Origin: Leptospiraceae bacterium
GTDB lineage: Bacteria; Spirochaetota; Leptospiria; Leptospirales; Leptospiraceae
Length of the DNA: 64,000 nucleotides
Reading direction: 5' to 3'
Assembly (NCBI GenBank): GCA_024233835.1
Contig: JACKPC010000003.1
Location: forward strand, 747,813-811,812
The stretch's first letter is position 1, and every line of letters starts with the position of its first letter. Below are positions 53,457 to 59,985 of the stretch, one piece after another. The notes beneath the pieces were generated by a model. That model had not been told where the DNA came from. It searched no databases and saw only the letters and a program-made list of their open reading frames with translations. A program made the position numbers and the translations under genes.

Positions 53457-56400
53457 TTAAACAGTGCTATGATGGGTTAAAATTAATCTAGAAAGTTCTC
53501 CTCCAATAAGGTTCGGCATGTTTGAAAAATTATCAGGATTAATTTGAACATAATCATGGAATAATTCTTTTGCTATTTCGCGGGTACCGAGTCCGACCCC
53601 GAGGAAAATATATGATTTTTTCATGTTCTTTAAAACTTCGGCTTTAAGCTTGCGGTTTTCCATGGAGGCGATTTCGTCTTCCACATACATTTTTCCTCTT
53701 TGTCCGCGAAAGTCTGAAATCATTACAATAATTCTTGTATTAGATTCTGAAGTGAAGTAACGTTCGCAGTTTTCCAAAAGAATATACTCATAAACCGAAT
53801 CACCCTGCCAATCTGTACATAAAGAGCGAAATAATTCTTCTTCCTTTGCATCATCGTATTCTTCTTCATAATTTTTGATGCAACTTAAGTCTATCTTATC
53901 TTTTAAATTTTTCCTGTCAGAATAGCTGTGAACTGCAAAACGCACATTATGCACATTCATAATATGGCAACTACTTAAAAGTGCGGAAAGATTAGCCACC
54001 GAATATTCAAAATTAAAAATACGTCTGGACTTGCTGACCAGAAATACTACTTCAACACCTTTAAGTTTCTCTTCTTTTTTATCTATGATCGTTTTATCAA
54101 AAACTCTGGTATCTCCGCGGCCATTCTTAAAAGAGATGTACTTACGGGTGTCAATTCTTCTGCCTTCGTTTTGGTACATGCGGGTAATATCAATTTCCGG
54201 GTCAAAGAGTTTTTCGAGGTTAAGCTCGACGTCGTCCAACTGGTTTCCAAAGATTTCCTTATATTCTTTGAGACTAACGTCTATCGTATAACTCCAGAGA
54301 ATTTTTCGTTTTGCAAGGAATTGCTTATAGAGTTCTTCGGTTCTGTAACCCCAGGCACCACCACCGCCTCCGGGTTCTCCCTGTCCCATATTTCCCCTGG
54401 TATCCTTACCATACCAGGCATCGGCACCTTCTTTGGTCTCTCCTCCTGTTTCCGGTGTGTCGATTTCAATTCCTTTTTTTAAAGGATTCCCGGAATTACG
54501 AAGCTTTGCTTTTCCTGTATTGGGATCCCGCTTATGAAGTTCAGGATCCCACCAGCGCTTTTTTTCGATATCAGTAGCTATCGTATAGGTTTTTTTTTTA
54601 CTCTCTATTTTTTCATAGAGGTCTTCCGGAAACTTTCGGTTCTTGATACCCTGTTCCAAAATCCTTTGCATGTTATACCGTTCTTTGGGATCGCTTATCT
54701 GGTTGATGTAGTAGATAAGTCCTCCAAGCACAATGCTTTCTTTAAGTTTTTCCGATTCCGGATGGTTATTATGAAGAATGTGGTCTTTCCAGCGAAGTAA
54801 GTTGGAAAGTCCGAAGATATAAGGATTCAGGTTTGCAGAGCCAATAACCCTTCTGTGAGAAAGATCCTTAAGCTTTATGTGGAATTCTACCATGAGAGAA
54901 ATGAGTTCCATTTCCGGCAGATAAAATTCGAGGATTTCTGTTAGTGAATCTGAATCTTCTAATTTAGGAAAGATGATGGCAGTGAAGCGGTTTCTAAAAG
55001 CCCGTGAAATGGTAGCTGTAGACTTGGTTTTACGGAAGAGCTTCCAGGCATAAATTACAGTATTGTTTTGCAGGGAAATAGGATGTTCTTCTCCACTTTC
55101 CGGTGGCAGGGACAGGGAACGAGCATCATCTAGGAGCATGTTTAACTTCTCTATGAGTTCTGCACCGGCTGCTTCAAGTGCTGTAATCACAATAGTAGAA
55201 TCGTTACGTATCCCCCGACTTAAAGGTCCATCTATCCACTTGATATTTCCATCTTCAAGCGGTTTTAGAGAGCCGAGGATATCAGAGGTATGAATACCCT
55301 TGGAAAGATGAATGATTTCCAGACGTTCTCCGTAAAGTTCGGATAAAAGAGGCAATAAAAAGTTGGTATCGTCTTCTTCTCCGTATTCGATGAGGATGTT
55401 TTCTTTCATCTGAACGGCAGTTAATACTTTTTCTAAGAATAAACGGATTTTAGAAGTAAGAGGGATGGCGTTTAATAAGTTTTTAGCCCTGTCTTCGTTT
55501 TCAATTCGAACTTCTTTATCATTGCAATAGAGAGTTTTATCCTTGACAAAAAAGCTGATTTCAACCGGAACAAGATTATCTTTGACCTGCAGTTCGTCTC
55601 GTAAAAGCTGAGCCTGTCTTCTTCTATCTTCTTCCTGTCGAAAAGGCTCTACATAAAGGTTTTCTAATTCTCTATAAAAAATCTGTTTTGAACTCGGATC
55701 GTAAGTATTTAATCGACTACAGGCTTTCTTTAAAGTTCTCAAGTTAAAGTGGTATTTTTCCAGATCTCCTTTACCTAAGACACCGGAGGTTACCCGTTTT
55801 TCCGTTTCCATAGTAATGCGGATACAGGTCTGGATAAGGGATTCGGCCAGATCCGGATATAGTTTTTTTAGAATATAATAAATTTCAGAAGGAGGGTATT
55901 CATCTATATAGACGGTGGCAAAATGTCTTGTAATTTCAAAAGGTAGAGACTTACGACCTTCAAAGCCTTCAGCAGGGTTCTGAGTTCCAACAAAGTTGAA
56001 ACCATTTTTTGCTGATACCCTGGAACCATCACCTTCCAGCATATTAATATAATTCGATTCATAAACCGAAGCGAAGCGCTTAATAACCGATGGAGAACAG
56101 AGATTCATTTCATCAGCCACAAACGTGGAACCGGAACGCAGGGCCGAAATGAGAGGTCCATTTACCCACTCAAAACCTTTTCCATCCATCAAAAGCCTGT
56201 AGGAACCAATCAGATCTTCCGGAAGTGTATCTTCGTTGAAGCTGAAACGAATTGTCGGATGGTTTCTTCGAGCGTTAATATAATAAATAAGAGCGTTTTT
56301 TCCAACCCCGGCGTCTCCTACTAAAAGCACCGGATAACCCTCTAAAAGGGGATACAGGACATTTCTGAGGTTTTTCAGGCTGGTCTCGGTCTCAATGAAA

Positions 56401-56477
56401 TTAGAAGGATACACGGGGATTTTCCCGGTGTTTTCAAATTTGGGGACTTTCATCCCGGCAATCTCTACATACTCCAT
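53457..56477 (-). CDS. Double AAA_5 (MoxR/midasin-like) ATPase with C-terminal vWA-like domain, partly degenerate
   Basis: 1006 residues. First AAA module: LLEGYPVLLVGDAGVGKNALIYYI (Walker A), STFVADEMNLC (Walker B) and FNFVGTQNPAEGFEGRKSLP (sensor). The second AAA-like module (about 340-560) has lost Walker A (IEYGEEDDTN) and Walker B (STIVITALEAAG) but keeps TSDILGSLKPL and SRAFRNRFTAI. A basic Gly-rich linker (GEPGGGGGAWGYRTEELY) leads to a vWA-like domain. Its MIDAS motif reads FLVSKSRR instead of DxSxS, with MISDFRGQRGK later. This is like a small midasin or a fused CobS/CobT-type machine. The substrate is unknown. Confidence 0.83.
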   Translation of the reverse strand: MEYVEIAGMKVPKFENTGKIPVYPSNFIETETSLKNLRNVLYPLLEGYPVLLVGDAGVGKNALIYYINARRNHPTIRFSFNEDTLPEDLIGSYRLLMDGKGFEWVNGPLISALRSGSTFVADEMNLCSPSVIKRFASVYESNYINMLEGDGSRVSAKNGFNFVGTQNPAEGFEGRKSLPFEITRHFATVYIDEYPPSEIYYILKKLYPDLAESLIQTCIRITMETEKRVTSGVLGKGDLEKYHFNLRTLKKACSRLNTYDPSSKQIFYRELENLYVEPFRQEEDRRRQAQLLRDELQVKDNLVPVEISFFVKDKTLYCNDKEVRIENEDRAKNLLNAIPLTSKIRLFLEKVLTAVQMKENILIEYGEEDDTNFLLPLLSELYGERLEIIHLSKGIHTSDILGSLKPLEDGNIKWIDGPLSRGIRNDSTIVITALEAAGAELIEKLNMLLDDARSLSLPPESGEEHPISLQNNTVIYAWKLFRKTKSTATISRAFRNRFTAIIFPKLEDSDSLTEILEFYLPEMELISLMVEFHIKLKDLSHRRVIGSANLNPYIFGLSNLLRWKDHILHNNHPESEKLKESIVLGGLIYYINQISDPKERYNMQRILEQGIKNRKFPEDLYEKIESKKKTYTIATDIEKKRWWDPELHKRDPNTGKAKLRNSGNPLKKGIEIDTPETGGETKEGADAWYGKDTRGNMGQGEPGGGGGAWGYRTEELYKQFLAKRKILWSYTIDVSLKEYKEIFGNQLDDVELNLEKLFDPEIDITRMYQNEGRRIDTRKYISFKNGRGDTRVFDKTIIDKKEEKLKGVEVVFLVSKSRRIFNFEYSVANLSALLSSCHIMNVHNVRFAVHSYSDRKNLKDKIDLSCIKNYEEEYDDAKEEELFRSLCTDWQGDSVYEYILLENCERYFTSESNTRIIVMISDFRGQRGKMYVEDEIASMENRKLKAEVLKNMKKSYIFLGVGLGTREIAKELFHDYVQINPDNFSNMPNLIGGELSRLILTHHSTV

Positions 56478-56620
56478 AGGTCTATAGTTTTAAAAATTAT
56501 GTGTAATAGCAACTAATTTTATGGGAAGGGAAAAGAAATAAACTATGCTTTTCGTCACGATTATTTGATTTCCTACTTGGGTCTGATAATTATCCATTTA
56601 AAAAAATAGGGAAATTTTTC

Positions 56621-56654
56621 TTAATCGCAGGCAAACAAGTGCTTGTTTACTTCC
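56621..56654 (+). repeat. Dispersed hairpin repeat (TTAATCGCAGGC...TTACTTCC), copy 2
   Basis: The fixed ends are the same as at 26647-26684, but the internal palindrome is different (AAACAAG-TG-CTTGTTT). It lies in the 247-bp gap between the AAA/vWA gene and the first Rpn gene. Apart from it I see only the AGGAG of the Rpn gene in this gap. Confidence 0.7.
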
Positions 56655-56724
56655 TGAATTTCCGTTCCAATATATTTCTTGCATTTGAAACAACAGAAAA
56701 TAGTCTAAAAAATAGGAGTATACC

Positions 56725-57660
56725 ATGCTGATAGCTAATCCTATTTATGATGTGTTTTTCAAATATATGCTCGAAGACAATGAAATAGCCAGAGAGTTTA
56801 TCGGCACAATCATAGACGAGGAAATTATTGAATTAGCCTTGCAGCCGCAGGAAAACACAGTGCAGATGAAAGAGTTTGTATTTACCGTTTTGCGGATGGA
56901 CTTTCATGCTGTCATCAAAACCAAAACCGGCACCAAAAAAGTGCTCATAGAAATGCAAAAAGGGAAATATTTTGATGATTTACGTAGGTTTCGTAATTAT
57001 CTCGGTGAAAGGTATTCCAAAGATAAAGACAATTATCCTATTATCACCATATATTTCTTGGGCTATCCCCTCGATGAAAATCTACCTGCTGCTACTTATG
57101 TGAAAAGAGATTATTACAATCGGTTTACAGGTCAGAAATTAAATGTAAAAAATGCCTTTATTGAATCACTCAGTCATGACACATACCTTATCCAGATTCA
57201 CCTTTTGAAAGAAGGAGTAAAAACAAAATTAGAAGCTTTACTCTCCATCTTTGACCAGACCCGAATTGATTCAGAGAGGTTTATAATCAGCTTTCCTGAT
57301 ACAATGCTTGATTTTGATATTTTAAAGAAGATTGTCCATCGTTTGCAAATGGCGGGGGTATCAGAAGAATTACGAAAAAAAGCAGAAATTGAGAATGAAA
57401 TAGAGTCCTCTTTCAAGTCAATGGCAAGGCAAATTCAGGAAAGAGAAGAAGCTATAGAGCAAAAGAATAAAGCTCTGGAAGAGAAGGATAAAGCTCTGGA
57501 AGAAAAGGATAAAGCTCTGGAAGAGAAGGATAAAGCTTTAGAGAAGAGCAAAAACGCAATGTTGGATTTTGCAAAAATACTTAAAAAAAGCGGGATGCCT
57601 ATCTCGGAAATCTCTCAAAAAACCGGTTTATCCCAGGAGGAGTTGGAGAGAGAACAATAA
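56725..57660 (+). CDS. Rpn-type PD-(D/E)XK nuclease family protein with coiled-coil tail
   Basis: 311 residues. The N-terminal nuclease-like domain has MLIANPIYDVFFKYMLED and the catalytic pattern MDFHAVIKT...KKVLIEMQKG, where D and ExQ are the PD-(D/E)XK core. The C-terminal half is a coiled coil with a seven-residue repeat, KALEEKD, made by 21-bp tandem DNA units (about 57469-57545). It ends in a small helical domain (GMPISEISQKTGLSQEELERE). Rpn proteins cut DNA and promote recombination; repeat length in the tail can vary by slippage. A clear AGGAG precedes the ATG. Confidence 0.88.
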   Translation: MLIANPIYDVFFKYMLEDNEIAREFIGTIIDEEIIELALQPQENTVQMKEFVFTVLRMDFHAVIKTKTGTKKVLIEMQKGKYFDDLRRFRNYLGERYSKDKDNYPIITIYFLGYPLDENLPAATYVKRDYYNRFTGQKLNVKNAFIESLSHDTYLIQIHLLKEGVKTKLEALLSIFDQTRIDSERFIISFPDTMLDFDILKKIVHRLQMAGVSEELRKKAEIENEIESSFKSMARQIQEREEAIEQKNKALEEKDKALEEKDKALEEKDKALEKSKNAMLDFAKILKKSGMPISEISQKTGLSQEELEREQ

Positions 57661-57716
57661 CTATCATTCCCTTCCAAAGTGGAAACCTGACTATACTCCG
57701 GACATAGTGAAATTCT

Positions 57717-57906
57717 CTAATTTGGATAGATAATTCTTAAAAACCCCCTTGCTTCTTCTAAAATAGCAGCAAAGTCAATGTGCAATTCAGGTAATTCAAG
57801 AGCAATAGATGTCTGCATGGTAGGAAGAAAATAGAAAGCAACTAAAAATATGTCAAGGATTCTTTTGGTTATTCCATCATAAGCAGATGTTAAGTCTATA
57901 GTTTAG
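57717..57906 (-). pseudogene. Open reading frame remnant, unknown
   Basis: On the minus strand the frame is open from about 57906 to TAG at 57717 and reads like protein (DLTSAYDGITKRILDIFLV, then MQTSIALELPELHIDFAAIL and ARGFLRIIYPN). The only ATG gives 33 residues (57818-57717). The upstream part enters the direct repeat at 57877-57938. It may be the tail of a gene cut by the HNH cassette. No family is recognised. Confidence 0.35.
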
Positions 57907-57938
57907 GGAAGTAAGAGTCAAGGAAATTTTCACACAAG
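57877..57938. repeat. Left copy of an imperfect direct repeat flanking the HNH gene pair
   Basis: About 62 bp, starting with an 18-bp perfect match TCATAAGCAGATGTTAAG and containing TAAGAGTCAAGGA, repeated in the same orientation at 58667-58728. Overall identity is roughly 75-80 percent by eye. Confidence 0.8.
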
Positions 57939-57946
57939 GGAAAGAA

Positions 57947-58372
57947 TTAGCTGAAGTCTATCCAAACTTTTATGAGTTTATCTTCCTCCAGTTCGGCAAA
58001 AACTGGATATTCGCCATCATCACTAAGGATCGATACTGCTTTACCGGGATTTTCGTTTGAGAAGTCAAATTGTGCAAAACCCAGTTTAGACAGTTTTTGA
58101 GTGATTGCATGGTATGAGAAATCATTATTATTCTCAACATCTCTTAATTTCAAAGTTCCATCTTGAATTAATTGTTTAATAGTTTTGTCACCTATTTTAT
58201 CGGAATAGTTCTGGAAATCCGTTCCGTAAGTGAAAATTTGTTCTGTTTTTGTATGGATATATTCTCGTTTAGTCGGCCTGGATTCTTTTTGCCAGTCTTC
58301 CAGATATAGAGGGTCACATAATAATAATTTCCCGGAATCTATTTTTAATATTCCAATTTGTATTTGTTTCAT
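57947..58372 (-). CDS. Hypothetical protein, partner of the small HNH protein
   Basis: 141 residues, no signal peptide, probably cytosolic. The start ILKIDSGKLLLCDPLYLEDW and the later KAVSILSDDGEYPVFAELEEDKLIKVWIDFS suggest a small beta-rich domain, as in several uncharacterised proteins with a 'DSG...DP' opening. I cannot name the family. Its start overlaps the stop of the HNH gene by 4 bp (ATGA), with AGGAT upstream, so the two genes form one unit. The unit lies between direct repeats, like a small cassette. Confidence 0.65.
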   Translation of the reverse strand: MKQIQIGILKIDSGKLLLCDPLYLEDWQKESRPTKREYIHTKTEQIFTYGTDFQNYSDKIGDKTIKQLIQDGTLKLRDVENNNDFSYHAITQKLSKLGFAQFDFSNENPGKAVSILSDDGEYPVFAELEEDKLIKVWIDFS

Positions 58373-58620
58373 AATAATATCCTAAATAGGGAGAAAAGAA
58401 TGAAAAATATTAATAGGCCAATAAATTTATTGGTGAAATCTATATAAAACTTCTTTTCCTGCTTTTCCCCGGGTAATAATTCATGAATTTCAGCATGGCA
58501 TTCCAAGCATAATACAACGGTTTCATTGTTATCCTTTTCTAAGAAATACTTTTTAGGATAAATATGATGTTTATTGATAAACCTATATTCACCACACCTT
58601 TCACAAATTCCCTTTTTCAT
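58369..58620 (-). CDS. Small HNH-type zinc protein with C-terminal membrane helix
   Basis: 83 residues. The first half is an HNH-like zinc motif: CERCGEYRFINKHHIYPKKY and VVLCLECHAEIHELLP, with CxxC, HH and CxxCH as in McrA-type HNH nucleases. The second half contains a single membrane helix (FIGLLIFFILFSLFRILL). An HNH domain fused to a membrane anchor is unusual. It may be a membrane-tethered nuclease or a degenerate zinc-binding protein. It is coupled to the downstream unknown gene. Confidence 0.72.
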   Translation of the reverse strand: MKKGICERCGEYRFINKHHIYPKKYFLEKDNNETVVLCLECHAEIHELLPGEKQEKKFYIDFTNKFIGLLIFFILFSLFRILL

Positions 58621-58666
58621 TTTTTTAATCCTGGTTTGAGTAGTTCGTGGTAAATAGTTTCATTTA

Positions 58667-58728
58667 TCATAAGCAGATGTTAAGATTGCAGTTTGTGAAA
58701 TTAAGAGTCAAGGATATTTTCCTGCAAG
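58667..58728. repeat. Right copy of the direct repeat flanking the HNH gene pair
   Basis: Partner of 57877-57938 at a distance of 790 bp in the same orientation. It lies upstream of the second Rpn gene, in a 219-bp gap with no other gene. Confidence 0.8.
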
Positions 58729-58839
58729 AACTGAATTTTCATACAGGTAGGTGAGTCTCCGTAGATTCGCTTTTCACCTGCTTTTTCTCCTTGACAACCC
58801 GGATTTCCTGTTTAAAGACTGGAAATTGAGGCAGTTTCT

Positions 58840-59763
58840 ATGAAAAACAAAGACCTATTGATTCGATTTGATTGGGTAATCAAAACCATGCTAAGAAATA
58901 AGGCAAACTTTGATATAATCGAGGGTTTTCTTTCCGCCTTATTAAAAGAAGAAGTGACCGTTCTCGAAGTATTAGAAAGTGAGAGTAACCAGCAGAATGC
59001 CTCACAAAAATATAATAGAGTGGATGTACTTATCAGGGATAGTAAAGATAGGAAGGTCATCATAGAAGTGCAGAGCGACTCGGAATCTGACTTTATGGAA
59101 CGATTGCTTTTTGGAGTCTCGAAAACCATAGTCGACCATTTTCGCCTGGGAGATGCCTATTCGAATATTAGTAAAATCATATCTGTGAGTGTGCAATACT
59201 TTAATATGGGTAGGGGCACCGATTACATCTATTATGGCAGTACCGAAATTCGCGGAATGCATACAAATGAACTATTGGATGTACGGGAAAAAGTCGAGAC
59301 CATGGTAGACGGTGAGCTAAGGATAAAATTTCAGAAAAAGAATATATTTCCAGAATACTATATAATTTCGGTAAACCGCTATCCTGACATAGTGAAAGAA
59401 GATATAGACGAATGGATCTATATGATGAAAAACAATATAGTCAAAACCGAGTTTCATTCACGAAATATAGATAAAGCCAGAGAGAAATTAAAGATACTCA
59501 ATATGAGTGAACAGGAAAGACTGGATTATGAAAAATACCTGATGAATTCAGCTATAGAAAAAGATGTTATTTCTACTGCAAGGATAGAAGGCAGAGCGGA
59601 AGGCAAAGCAGAAGGCAAAGCGGAAGGCAAAGCAGAAGAAAAACTGGAAACCACTATCAATTGTATAAAGGCCGGCTTATCTAATGAGACCATCCAAAAA
59701 GTTACAGGCCTTTCTTTAGATGAGATCCAAAAGGTAAGGGAAGGGTTGGAGAGTTGCGGGTGA
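58840..59763 (+). CDS. Rpn-type PD-(D/E)XK nuclease family protein with EGKA repeat tail
   Basis: 307 residues. The nuclease-like core has RFDWVIKTMLRNKANFDIIEGFLSALL, then RVDVLIRDSKDRKVIIEVQSD, where D and ExQ are the catalytic pattern, and SKTIVDHFRLGDAYSNISKII. Near the C-terminus a 12-bp DNA repeat (GAAGGCAAAGCG, about 59587-59640) encodes RAEGKAEGKAEGKA. The end is a helical domain (IKAGLSNETIQKVTGLSLDEIQKV) related to that of the neighbour at 56725. Proteins of this group are often annotated as putative transposases, but no terminal repeats are seen. Confidence 0.88.
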   Translation: MKNKDLLIRFDWVIKTMLRNKANFDIIEGFLSALLKEEVTVLEVLESESNQQNASQKYNRVDVLIRDSKDRKVIIEVQSDSESDFMERLLFGVSKTIVDHFRLGDAYSNISKIISVSVQYFNMGRGTDYIYYGSTEIRGMHTNELLDVREKVETMVDGELRIKFQKKNIFPEYYIISVNRYPDIVKEDIDEWIYMMKNNIVKTEFHSRNIDKAREKLKILNMSEQERLDYEKYLMNSAIEKDVISTARIEGRAEGKAEGKAEGKAEEKLETTINCIKAGLSNETIQKVTGLSLDEIQKVREGLESCG

Positions 59764-59985
59764 GTCATCGGTAGCTCCAGGCATGATAGAGTTATACTAT
59801 GAATTCCGGAACTTATTTAAAAAATCGTGTTGCCGGGATGAATAATACCTATATATCCAATGGATTTTTCAATCCAACTAGGCTATAGAATCCGGTAATT
59901 GTAAGCAACAATTCCCGAAATTAAGCTATACCAGATTTATGCTAAACCCGTATACCCTCAGAATCTTGATACAGCATTTGATACC

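Noticed and set aside
52912..53460. tmRNA gene next to smpB
   Set aside because: The flanks of smpB are coding or too short, and no tRNA-like acceptor structure with a tag reading frame was recognised.
56725..57660. Rpn-type genes as parts of an insertion sequence
   Set aside because: No terminal inverted repeats or target duplications were seen at either gene; only the nuclease domain links them to mobility.
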